Assembly (NCBI GenBank): GCA_030637665.1
Contig: DAOWGA010000230.1
Location: forward strand, 1 to 6,215
DNA: 6,215 nucleotides
Direction: 5' to 3'
DNA from: Lysobacterales bacterium
GTDB taxonomy: Bacteria > Pseudomonadota > Gammaproteobacteria > Xanthomonadales > SZUA-36
Shown here: in pieces, positions 1-6,199 of the stretch
Layout of the letters: each line of letters begins with the position of its first letter
Numbering within the stretch: position 1 is the stretch's first letter
Made by a program: the position numbers and the translations under genes
The notes under the pieces: model-generated
Told to the model about the DNA's origin: nothing
Database searches by the model: none
Seen by the model: only the letters and a program-made list of their open reading frames with translations

Positions 1-971
1 ATATGGTGCGCCCAGACGATGAACGAAATAATGCCGATGGCCAGGATGGCCCACACCATCATGCGGTAGCCGAAGATGTTTTTACGGGCGTGTGTCGCCA
101 CGAGGTCTGAAATCACGCCAAAGGCCGGCAGCGCAACAATGTACACCTCAGGATGCCCGAAAAACCAGAACAGGTGCTGGAACAGGATGGGGCTGCCGCC
201 ACTGTATGCCAACTCCTCACCCATGGACAACAGCGCGGGCATGAAGAAACTGGTGCCCACCACGCTATCCAGCAACAACATGATGCCGGTCACCAGCAAT
301 GCCGGGAAGGCCAGCAGGCCGAGAATGGTAGCCACAAAAATGCCCCAGACCGACAGCGGCATACGCATCAGTGTCATGCCGCGGCACCGGGCTTGCAGCA
401 CGGTGGTCACGTAGTTCAGGCCGCCCATCGTGAAGGCGATGATGAACAGCACCAGCGATCCCAGCATCAGCACGATGCCGCCACCGACGCCGGGCGTGCC
501 CGGCAGGATGGACTGGGGCGGGTACAGCGTCCAGCCCGCACCGGTCGGCCCTCCCGATATAAAGAAACTGCTTAACAATACCAACACAGATAGCAGGTAA
601 ACCCAGTAGCTGAGCATGTTCATGAACGGGAACACCATGTCCCGCGCGCCGCACATCAGCGGGATCAGGTAGTTGCCGAAACCACCGAGCAGCAAGGCCG
701 TCAGCAGGTAGATCACCATGATCATGCCGTGCATGGTGATGGCCTGGTAATACTCCTCAGGTGTGATAAAGGAAAAGGTATCCGGGAATCCCAGCTGTAG
801 CCGCATGGCCAGGCTGAGTACCAGGGCCACCAGGCCTACGGCAATGGCGGTCAAAGAGTACTGAATGGCAATGACCTTATGGTCCTGGCTCCAGATGTAC
901 TTGGTGATAAACGACTTGGGGTCATGCATGTGCTGTTCATGATCCCGGTCCGCTATCGCAACATATGACAT
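1..971 (-). CDS. ctaD: Cytochrome c oxidase subunit I (A1-type heme-copper oxidase), 3' end outside window
   Basis: Catalytic subunit of a proton-pumping terminal oxidase in the inner membrane, reducing O2 to water. My translation gives 323 codons from ATG at 971 to the left edge, so the C-terminal part is missing. Visible residues, by comparison with the bovine and Paracoccus enzymes: H81 (MHGMIM) as a low-spin heme ligand; the D-channel set N100, D111 and N118 with the same 11 and 7 residue spacing as bovine N80/D91/N98; and GHPEVY at 272-277, giving CuB ligand H273, the D-channel Glu E275 and the cross-linked Tyr Y277. WAHH at 320-323 supplies the other two CuB histidines, exactly where the window stops. 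E275 makes it A1-type. The start is fixed by AGGAG nine bases upstream and an in-frame TGA further up. It lies 86 bases after subunit II in the same direction. Quinol oxidase is unlikely because the adjacent subunit II has CuA and heme c sites. Confidence 0.97.
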   Translation of the reverse strand, partial: MSYVAIADRDHEQHMHDPKSFITKYIWSQDHKVIAIQYSLTAIAVGLVALVLSLAMRLQLGFPDTFSFITPEEYYQAITMHGMIMVIYLLTALLLGGFGNYLIPLMCGARDMVFPFMNMLSYWVYLLSVLVLLSSFFISGGPTGAGWTLYPPQSILPGTPGVGGGIVLMLGSLVLFIIAFTMGGLNYVTTVLQARCRGMTLMRMPLSVWGIFVATILGLLAFPALLVTGIMLLLDSVVGTSFFMPALLSMGEELAYSGGSPILFQHLFWFFGHPEVYIVALPAFGVISDLVATHARKNIFGYRMMVWAILAIGIISFIVWAHH

Positions 972-1045
972 CAGATTACGCTCCTGTCCCTTGCAGCCCG
1001 CTCAGGGCCATCATTATTAAATTCTTTCATTGCAACGACCTTCAT
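971..1045 (-). CDS. Possible 24-residue peptide between subunits II and I
   Basis: A short frame fills most of the 86-base gap. It starts at ATG 1045 (begins MKVVAMKEF), with an alternative in-frame ATG at 1030, and ends in TGA at 973-971. That TGA shares its last base with the ATG of subunit I (TGATG), an arrangement typical of translational coupling. GGTGG lies six bases before the first ATG and AAGG eight bases before the second, so either start could be used weakly. The product would be hydrophilic, with no membrane helix and no recognised family. It could be a real small gene, a coupling leader, or chance. Chance is a serious alternative at this length. Confidence 0.25.
   Translation of the reverse strand: MKVVAMKEFNNDGPERAARDRSVI
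981..985 (-). promoter_or_regulatory. Ribosome binding site of subunit I
   Basis: AGGAG on the minus strand, nine bases before the ATG at 971. It is the only good Shine-Dalgarno match near that start. It lies inside the small reading frame that ends at 971. Confidence 0.7.
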
Positions 1046-1057
1046 TCCAAACCACCC

Positions 1058-2410
1058 TTACAAAGTGTTGATATACGCAACCAGATCTTTGAAGGCCTGT
1101 TCATCGCGCAGAACACCTGTGATCAAAGTCATCTGCTTGCCATACAAGTCCTGTGGATGCGATCCACGGATCCCCTGCTTGTAATTATGCAACTGCCGCA
1201 GGATGTACCAGTCATTGGCGCCGCTCAGTCGGGGTGCGTTCAAAGCCCAGATACCTTGCCCTTGAACGCCGTGGCAGGATTTGCAGGTAATGAAGATTTC
1301 CTCGCCTCTTTCTACATCACCGCTGATCGTTGCCGGCGGATCCGAATCGGGTAGCGAAGCGATGTAGGCCAACACGTTGTTGATCGCGGCATCATCGACC
1401 AGAGTGGCCGCCATGGGCGCCATCTGTGCGCCGAAGGAATCGCCGGCATTGCTACCACGCAGACCGTGCCTGAAGTTCTTCAACTGCCGCTGGAGATACC
1501 AGCCAGCCTGTCCGGTCAGCTTGGGTGCGTTGAGCATCTCATTGCCTTCGCCCTGGGCGCCGTGACAAGCGCTGCACACGGCATAAAGGGCCTGCCCAAC
1601 AGCCACGTTCGGAGCTGGAGTCTCCAATACTTCGGCAAAGGTCGGGTAGCTGTCCAGCCAGTCATCGAAGGCGGCCTGCTCATCAACCACCACGGCGCCA
1701 CGCATGGCAAAATGTCCAATTCCGCATAACTCCTCGCACATGATCTCGAAACGACCGGTGCGTGTTGGTGTGAGCCAGGCAAAAGTTGTCATTCCGGGCA
1801 CCAGGTCCATCTTCACGCGGAACTGGGGTACGGTGAAATTGTGTAAAACGTCCCTGGAGCGAAGTACAAACCTGCGTGCTTGCCCGACCGGCAAGTGCAG
1901 TTCGCCATTGGCGATCAGCACATCATCCCGGCCAGCCGGATCGTCCGGCTTTATGCCAAACGGGTTGGCCTCGCCAATCAGGCCGATGTCGACCTGGCCA
2001 AGCACACCATCTTCACCGGGAAAACGAAAACTCCAGTGCCACTGCTGGCCGACCACTTCTACCAGCGCGGCATCATCCGGCACGTCAACGAACCGGGCCC
2101 AGACCCACAAGCCGGGCGCCAGCATCGCAATGACGCCGACGGATGTGATAATGGTCAGCCACCATTCCAGCTTCTTGCTTTCGGGTTCGTAGTGAGCTTT
2201 AAGGCCCTGGCGATGGCGAAATTTGATGATGACCCAGATCAGGAATCCATTAAGAATAATGTAGACGATGCCGGTAACCCAGAAAGTGATATCGACGGTT
2301 GTATCTATTGCAGACCAGTCAGCGGCAATCGGAGTAAACCACCATGGACTGAAGAAGTGGAAAAGAACGGTAGCGACGACGAGTATGATAATTCCAATAG
2401 CTATTGCCAT
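1058..2410 (-). CDS. coxB: Cytochrome c oxidase subunit II with two fused cytochrome c domains
   Basis: Electron-entry subunit of a caa3/cao3-like oxidase, taking electrons through heme c to CuA and passing them to subunit I. Of 450 residues, hydrophobic segments lie at about 1-20, 41-63 and 84-106, one more than the usual two; the first may be a signal or an extra helix. The aromatic entry motif GQQWHW is at 121-126. The CuA ligands are all present: H190, C225, E227, C229, H233 and M236 (CEELCGIGHFAM). Two c-type domains follow, with CSACH at 279-283 and CKSCH at 376-380. Their likely axial methionines are M330 and M427. The usual subunit II ends near residue 260, so the C-terminal 190 residues are the diheme extension. 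The gene starts 24 bases after the 188-residue membrane protein, with AGG nine bases before the ATG. A Paracoccus-type subunit II without heme c is excluded by the two CxxCH motifs. Confidence 0.97.
   Translation of the reverse strand: MAIAIGIIILVVATVLFHFFSPWWFTPIAADWSAIDTTVDITFWVTGIVYIILNGFLIWVIIKFRHRQGLKAHYEPESKKLEWWLTIITSVGVIAMLAPGLWVWARFVDVPDDAALVEVVGQQWHWSFRFPGEDGVLGQVDIGLIGEANPFGIKPDDPAGRDDVLIANGELHLPVGQARRFVLRSRDVLHNFTVPQFRVKMDLVPGMTTFAWLTPTRTGRFEIMCEELCGIGHFAMRGAVVVDEQAAFDDWLDSYPTFAEVLETPAPNVAVGQALYAVCSACHGAQGEGNEMLNAPKLTGQAGWYLQRQLKNFRHGLRGSNAGDSFGAQMAPMAATLVDDAAINNVLAYIASLPDSDPPATISGDVERGEEIFITCKSCHGVQGQGIWALNAPRLSGANDWYILRQLHNYKQGIRGSHPQDLYGKQMTLITGVLRDEQAFKDLVAYINTL
1061..1315 (-). 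repeat. Second cytochrome c domain of the internal duplication in subunit II
   Basis: Codes for residues 366-450, the C-terminus of subunit II. It aligns with the first copy, for instance NAPRLSG against NAPKLTG and GKQM against GAQM. A ten-base stretch (caactgccgc on the plus strand) is identical in both copies, but they are otherwise well diverged, so the duplication is old. Confidence 0.85.
1349..1600 (-). repeat. First cytochrome c domain of the internal duplication in subunit II
   Basis: Codes for residues 271-354. It shares with the following copy the order CxxCHG-QG-G, NAP-L-G, WY--RQL-N---G-RGS, then a methionine (GAQM) and a closing helix ending in AYI. The pattern resembles a c4/c553-style diheme arrangement made by duplication. 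Confidence 0.85.
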
Positions 2411-2434
2411 GTCCGTTTACCTGTTTTGTATTTG

Positions 2435-3001
2435 TTATTCGTAAGCCTGATCCTTTTTTTGCCTGCTGTGACGTCGTTCGACGCGCCCGAAGGGGTTGAC
2501 GAAATGCCGGTCGGTGGCGACATGACGTGACTCCGGGTGTCGCCGGTGCATCATATCCTTGATTTTTTCGCCCTGCCCCTTGTGAGCGTAGATCAGGATC
2601 AGGTATTTGCCTGCCTCGATGTCATCGTGGAAACGACGCAGTTTCTGGTTCTCGCTGTCCATCCCGGTCAGGCCTCCCACCCAGGCGCCGAACAGAGTCG
2701 CAACAACGACCATGAAGAAATAGGCAACACTGGGAAAATGGGGTCCAAATGGCTTGAAAAGCATCAGGCCGCCTGCAATCAGGACACCGATGACGAAGCC
2801 AATATTGGCCCCGATAAAACCGCCCCGCAATAAATCAGTGGTTTCGAGCCAATTGCTCGAATGTATTTTTTCGTTCTTTAGCCCGGCCTCATCTTTGGAT
2901 ATGACATGAAGGTTCCAATTTTCAACTCCCACTGCGTGGAGATCATCAGAAATCTGGTGCGTGGTGACCAGCGAAGGAGCGAGATAATACATGCATTTCA
3001 C
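2435..3001 (-). CDS. Two-helix inner-membrane protein of unknown function (DUF1269-like)
   Basis: 188 residues. A soluble N-terminal part (about 1-55) begins MKCMYYLAPSL and contains GVENWNLHVISKDEAGLK. Two membrane segments follow at about 60-81 and 91-112, each rich in glycine (GGFIGANIGFVIGVLIAGG, then GAWVGGLTG). A charged C-terminal part carries DIEAGKYLILIYAHKGQ at 127-143 and ends in a basic tail. The layout, with a soluble fold split around a glycine-rich helical hairpin, resembles DUF1269 and related stress-associated membrane proteins. That assignment is from memory of the family and is tentative. The start is GTG at 3001, because GGAG lies seven bases upstream; the ATG three codons later would have too long a spacing. 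It is the first gene after the promoter-bearing spacer and lies 24 bases ahead of subunit II, so it probably leads the oxidase operon. There is no metal site I can name. Confidence 0.85.
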   Translation of the reverse strand: MKCMYYLAPSLVTTHQISDDLHAVGVENWNLHVISKDEAGLKNEKIHSSNWLETTDLLRGGFIGANIGFVIGVLIAGGLMLFKPFGPHFPSVAYFFMVVVATLFGAWVGGLTGMDSENQKLRRFHDDIEAGKYLILIYAHKGQGEKIKDMMHRRHPESRHVATDRHFVNPFGRVERRHSRQKKDQAYE

Positions 3002-3008
3002 GGCTTTA

Positions 3009-3012
3009 CTCC
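3009..3012 (-). promoter_or_regulatory. Ribosome binding site that selects the GTG start at 3001
   Basis: GGAG on the minus strand, seven bases before GTG. The alternative ATG at 2992 would have sixteen bases of spacing, so the GTG is preferred. Confidence 0.65.
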
Positions 3013-3062
3013 GGATAAGCTTTTGGAAAATCAGGAAATTGTTCTGGTTCGTACTGCCTTGT

Positions 3063-3092
3063 TTTTTACGCCCTAGAGCGAATGATTCTCAA
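3063..3092 (-). promoter_or_regulatory. Candidate sigma70 promoter of the oxidase operon
   Basis: On the minus strand TTGAGA (3092-3087, five of six matches to TTGACA) is separated by 18 bases from TAAAAA (3068-3063, four of six matches to TATAAT). The start point would fall near 3055, leaving a leader of about 55 bases before the GTG at 3001. The -10 match is mediocre and other AT-rich hexamers exist nearby. Confidence 0.35.
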
Positions 3093-3096
3093 TCCT
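3078..3096 (-). promoter_or_regulatory. Fur-box-like site overlapping the candidate -35
   Basis: The minus-strand core ATTGAGAATCATT (3093-3081) matches 11 of 13 positions of the consensus core AATGATAATCATT. The outer three bases on each side fit poorly, giving about 12 of 19 overall. It overlaps the candidate -35 hexamer, the right place for an iron-dependent repressor to block the oxidase operon. A single site in AT-rich DNA can arise by chance. Confidence 0.35.
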
Positions 3097-3166
3097 ATTT
3101 GCATCGAGTGTCTCATATTTGTACGGGGTTTAAAAGTGTATTTCTTTTCAGACCGCAGGTGAGTGC

Positions 3167-3184
3167 AGCCTTTCAGAAAGCGCT
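3167..3184 (-). other. Short bulged hairpin after the cupredoxin gene
   Basis: The minus strand can form a seven-base-pair stem with one bulged G around a CTG loop (AGC-g-CTTT CTG AAAG GCT). It overlaps the ten-base palindrome AAAGCGCTTT at 3177-3186. No run of T follows in the direction of transcription, so it is not a convincing intrinsic terminator. Readthrough from the copper operon into the oxidase operon stays possible. Confidence 0.3.
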
Positions 3185-3219
3185 TTGGACTTTAATTCGA
3201 CTTATCGATGAATCTGCGA

Positions 3220-3873
3220 CTACCATTTTTTTGCAAGCCACAGCGTTGCCAGAAATGCAAAAACAAGGACCAGCGCTGCCAGCAGGGAAGTATGCCAGGG
3301 CAAGTAGGAATAGCGGTAGAAATCGTCACTGACACCAGCGACGCCCCACAGGTCACCACTGCCATTACCAACCACCAACTGCCCCCGCATACCCTTTTCC
3401 ATGTGCTGCGCCATGTCGCAGTGAACCAGGTAGCTGCGGTCATCTCCTGGCACGATAAAGGTGCCGGTTTTGCTGTGCCCGCCCGAAGCTTCGATGTGGA
3501 ACATACCGGCCGGATACAGGTACTTGGGCAAACCGTGCACCATCCATTGGTGGCGCACACTGTCCTCGTTGACAAAAGTAATTGTGATCCTGCTGCAAGG
3601 CTGAACGCGAACTTCATGCTGACTCATGCCATAGATCATGCCGGGGAAATCAGCCGCGTATTTTCGCCCGGCATGAATGGTGAATTCATAGTCCCGGCTG
3701 ATTTCAGTGCAATCACGCGGCAGCGTATCGTGGTTCTGGTTCATCACCACACCGGCCGGGTCAACTGTCATCTGGTGAGCGCTGTGTTTTGAATGATCGA
3801 CCCCGTCCTGGCCGGAACCCTTCATGGGTAAAAGAAGCATCAGGCCGGCAGCGAACAAGGCGCGCGGATTCAT
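3220..3873 (-). CDS. Membrane-anchored cupredoxin with a single type 1 copper site
   Basis: 217 residues: signal peptide at about 1-20, a His/Met-rich stretch at 27-48 (H27, H30, H33, M35, M44, H48), a cupredoxin domain at about 85-170 and a C-terminal helix at 195-213 ending KKW. Predicted type 1 copper ligands are H108 (VRHQWMVHG), C152, H157 and M162 (HCDMAQHMEKGM), with the Cys+5 and Cys+10 spacing used in multicopper oxidases. Set against the neighbouring oxidase, the trinuclear-site histidines are partly replaced: M111 stands where a type 2 His would be and D153 where HCH has its second His, while H113 remains. It should therefore move electrons and not reduce O2. Its ATG overlaps the oxidase stop as ATGA, with AGGG six bases upstream, so it is translationally coupled. 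Azurin or rusticyanin is less likely, given the HxxxxHG motif and the membrane anchor. C55 and C93 might form a disulfide. Confidence 0.88.
   Translation of the reverse strand: MNPRALFAAGLMLLLPMKGSGQDGVDHSKHSAHQMTVDPAGVVMNQNHDTLPRDCTEISRDYEFTIHAGRKYAADFPGMIYGMSQHEVRVQPCSRITITFVNEDSVRHQWMVHGLPKYLYPAGMFHIEASGGHSKTGTFIVPGDDRSYLVHCDMAQHMEKGMRGQLVVGNGSGDLWGVAGVSDDFYRYSYLPWHTSLLAALVLVFAFLATLWLAKKW
3870..3873 (-). other. ATGA stop-start overlap, oxidase to cupredoxin
   Basis: The TGA of the multicopper oxidase and the ATG of the cupredoxin share bases, the usual sign of translational coupling within one transcript. Confidence 0.9.
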
Positions 3874-5573
3874 GACTGACCCTGGTTGTGATTCAACTTG
3901 CGGCCCCGGCTTCGCCGGATCAGGGCGCCGACCCCCAGTGCCGCCATGATGCCACCAGCCAGCGCCAACCCCAGCACACGCAGCAACATCAGCAAATCAT
4001 GGCCGGTGTCTGAAAACAATCCCGGCGCATAGCTTTCCCAGACCGGTATTTCCTTGCGATAAAAGGCCTCGGTAAAATACCGGTCAAAAGATACGCCACG
4101 GGTTTGCGGCCAGCCGGCTTCATCCATGTATTGTGCGTAAACAATGGCACTGATATTGCCGCCAGGACCGATCCCATCACTGGTGATGCCATTGTACTGG
4201 TGGTCATGGAACGGCCAGATGCCCGGGCCGTAAGAATGCAGCCCGTCATTTTTCAGCTCCAGAGCCAGGTCCACACGCTGTGATGTCGCCAGCCAGATCA
4301 CATCCTGGGGCGCCAGAGTGTCCTCAGGCAGCGCGACACCGTCGCGGTGGGTAGCCGTGAACTTGTGACCATGTGTATGCAGCGCGATGCCTTTTGCGCC
4401 ACCATTGACTACCCGGAGCCTGATCCGTTCATCGTCTTCACCGACCAGCAGTGATTCCCGGAAAGTGTAGGGAAAGGAGCGCCCGTTAAGCGTGAAGTAG
4501 TCCGGTGCTGAATCAGTGATGTCGTAGTCGCGGTGCATGGAACGGGTGATCAGGCGAGGATCATTGTGGAGCTGAATGCGCTCACTCAACTCCTTGTCGA
4601 GATCGAGGTAATGCAAATCGTATTCGCGGTCGAACGATTCCCGTAGCGAACGGGACGGCACACGCACCAGGCCGGCGCCGATGTTCATCGTCTGCAGCCA
4701 GTTGTCTGGCCGGTTTTCCTCCACGATGAACAGGCCCTGCAGACCCATCATCACGTGCACGTGCGGCTGCACATGGCAATGATAGAACATGGTTCCGGCG
4801 TGGCGTGGGCTTAGCTCATAGCTACGCGAATCTCCGGGCATCACCGGCATTTCGCTGGTGATAGGAACGCCGTCATTACCTTCACCGCTGACATCGACGA
4901 ATCCGTGGTCGGCGCCATGCAAGTGCAGCGTGTGCGGCATGTAATGCGTGTTCTCCAGGGTGATCCGCACCGTGTCGCCCTGCTCTATGCGAATCGCCGG
5001 AGAAGGCAGGCGCAGTGAACGCCTGGCCCGGTTTGATTCGAAGTTCTCCACCGCCATGCCCACGAATTTGGGCGCGAACACCCACAAACCGGGCCGGATA
5101 CCCGGTGCAATTTCGTACCGCGTGACCGGACCCGGGACGACCGCCGAACCCCCGTTGAGCTCGGCGACTTCAAGCCGGATATGAATCTCGTCAGGGTCTC
5201 CGTCACCGTCCAGGTCACGGCCCTTCTCCACCGCATCGGCCGCCAGGCCGCTCTTGAGCAGCGTGGCCTGGCTCACGTTGTTGCTGCCACGAACGAAGGT
5301 CGCAACGGTATAGGGGTTGTCAGCAACACAAGGCGCGGAGGCAGCAATGTCCACATCCTCGATCAGCTGGCGATCTCGCCAACCCTCCGGGTCTGGCGGG
5401 CAAAACACCTCTGGTTCGGTGGCCATCGCCTCTACTGAGGGCGGAAGGCCACGGAACCCCGCGGCACCGAACCACTCGGTCAGTTTCAGTCGTATCGGCA
5501 TCGGGTACCACTGGGGCGGACAGGACAACAGCGCTATCAGCAGCGCCAACACGAACAACCAGCGCCTGCTCAT
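3870..5573 (-). CDS. Membrane-anchored two-domain multicopper oxidase (type-B-like)
   Basis: 567 residues: export signal at about 1-18, an unassigned region at about 25-150, two cupredoxin domains, then a membrane helix at about 527-552 followed by RRSRGRK. Domain 1 has HTLHLHG at 214-220, giving H214 for type 1 copper with H217 and H219 for the trinuclear cluster. It also has HCHVQPHVHVMM at 265-276, giving C266, H271 and M276 for type 1 and H265 and H267 for the cluster. Domain 2 has HTHGHKF (H399, H401) and HDH (H456, H458). D457 replaces the cysteine and I396 the type 1 His, so domain 2 has no type 1 copper. This is the layout of type B two-domain laccase-like oxidases, which in known members are trimers with clusters between subunits. 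NirK-type nitrite reductase is unlikely because all eight cluster histidines are present. The substrate is unknown. Both gene borders are ATGA overlaps. C58 and C82 may pair. Confidence 0.9.
   Translation of the reverse strand: MSRRWLFVLALLIALLSCPPQWYPMPIRLKLTEWFGAAGFRGLPPSVEAMATEPEVFCPPDPEGWRDRQLIEDVDIAASAPCVADNPYTVATFVRGSNNVSQATLLKSGLAADAVEKGRDLDGDGDPDEIHIRLEVAELNGGSAVVPGPVTRYEIAPGIRPGLWVFAPKFVGMAVENFESNRARRSLRLPSPAIRIEQGDTVRITLENTHYMPHTLHLHGADHGFVDVSGEGNDGVPITSEMPVMPGDSRSYELSPRHAGTMFYHCHVQPHVHVMMGLQGLFIVEENRPDNWLQTMNIGAGLVRVPSRSLRESFDREYDLHYLDLDKELSERIQLHNDPRLITRSMHRDYDITDSAPDYFTLNGRSFPYTFRESLLVGEDDERIRLRVVNGGAKGIALHTHGHKFTATHRDGVALPEDTLAPQDVIWLATSQRVDLALELKNDGLHSYGPGIWPFHDHQYNGITSDGIGPGGNISAIVYAQYMDEAGWPQTRGVSFDRYFTEAFYRKEIPVWESYAPGLFSDTGHDLLMLLRVLGLALAGGIMAALGVGALIRRSRGRKLNHNQGQS
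5570..5573 (-). other. ATGA stop-start overlap, unknown protein to oxidase
   Basis: The TGA of the 209-residue protein overlaps the ATG of the multicopper oxidase. AGGG lies nine bases before the ATG, inside the upstream gene. Confidence 0.9.
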
Positions 5574-6199
5574 CGTGCTGTTCCCTGCTCAGGCGCTGTC
5601 TGCTTTAAACGCCTGGACCGGCGTACGAAAGCGAAGACTGCCCCCGCCAACAGCAGGATTAGCGGAAACAGGTAACCGGTATTCGAGCGGCCTACCTCAA
5701 AAGGAAAAACAGCGGTATATATCATGTCATTTGTGGGATGGCCGGCTGAAACAATGCCAATGTAAGCGCCCTCCTCGAGAAAGTCATGCTCAATTTGAAA
5801 GGACGCGTCCGGGCGAATGACGGGGGGCTGGTAGAACACCGTGTGTTGCTCGATGTCTTCGATTTCCTCGACGTTTTCCAGCTTAACGAAGCGGCCCAGG
5901 CCGGTCACGTCCCGGATGATGCGAAAGTCCACCGGCACTTCTTTCAGGCTCTGATGCAGGTAGTCCAGCACGAAAATGGTTTCGCCGGTATCCGGCAGGT
6001 CCTGACAAAACTGCTTATTGCCGCTGGTATCCGGCTGGTAGGCGGTGAAGTGGGCCGAGTAAAAATCAATCCAGATGATACAGACATCTCCTTCGAGCAC
6101 CAGGCCTCCGCCGGCTTGCGTTGCGGTAACCGGCAATACGAGCAAACCCGCGCTCAAAATGACACAAATAGAATAACCTTTGATTTTTCGACTTAGCAA
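5570..6199 (-). CDS. Periplasmic, C-terminally anchored protein of unknown function; true start uncertain
   Basis: About 209 residues and not recognised. It begins with a basic stretch (SRKIK) and a hydrophobic core at about 9-24, with possible signal cleavage near A29. The middle part looks mostly beta-strand, with C40 and C65 as the only cysteines of the mature protein. EHDFLEEGAYIGIVSAGHP at 137-155 is the most distinctive stretch and may belong to an immunoglobulin-like or cupredoxin-like sandwich without copper ligands. A helix at 174-192 is followed by RRSRRLK, so the body should face the periplasm. The nominal start is TTG at 6199 with no ribosome site. The frame stays open through the last 16 bases to the right edge, so the real start may be outside. 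It is coupled to the multicopper oxidase by ATGA, which suggests a partner or assembly role; that is inference. Confidence 0.75.
   Translation of the reverse strand: MLSRKIKGYSICVILSAGLLVLPVTATQAGGGLVLEGDVCIIWIDFYSAHFTAYQPDTSGNKQFCQDLPDTGETIFVLDYLHQSLKEVPVDFRIIRDVTGLGRFVKLENVEEIEDIEQHTVFYQPPVIRPDASFQIEHDFLEEGAYIGIVSAGHPTNDMIYTAVFPFEVGRSNTGYLFPLILLLAGAVFAFVRRSRRLKQTAPEQGTAR

Larger units (their letters stand above)
3002..3219. other. AT-rich intergenic spacer between the copper operon and the oxidase operon
   Basis: The only long stretch without a gene in the window, and visibly richer in A and T than the flanking coding DNA. It contains a Fur-box-like core, an overlapping candidate promoter, a short bulged hairpin and a ribosome binding site at its downstream end. 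No open frame here looks like a gene, and I see no tRNA or tandem repeat. Confidence 0.8.

Noticed and set aside
265..654. Minus-strand frame of 129 codons
   Set aside because: It lies wholly inside subunit I in another frame. The subunit I frame reads continuously with all expected active-site residues.
1704..2530. Long plus-strand frames opposite subunit II
   Set aside because: They lie antisense to a gene with a complete CuA site and two heme c motifs, and their translations show no family features.
3167..3186. Intrinsic terminator after the cupredoxin gene
   Set aside because: The stem is short and bulged, and no T run follows it on the minus strand.
2991..3332. Plus-strand frame covering the spacer
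   Set aside because: It runs through the AT-rich spacer into the cupredoxin gene on the wrong strand, has no clear ribosome site and shows no recognisable domain.
3208..3792. Plus-strand frame of 194 codons
   Set aside because: Antisense shadow of the cupredoxin gene. The minus-strand frame has a signal peptide, a full type 1 copper site and a membrane anchor.
3220..3873. Rusticyanin, suggested by a cupredoxin near cytochrome oxidase genes as in acidophilic iron oxidisers
   Set aside because: The ligand motifs resemble multicopper-oxidase domains, the protein has a C-terminal membrane anchor, and no outer-membrane cytochrome gene is visible nearby.
3870..5573. NirK-type copper nitrite reductase
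   Set aside because: NirK does not keep the full eight-histidine set of a trinuclear cluster. Here HxH pairs are present in both domains (217/219, 265/267, 399/401, 456/458).
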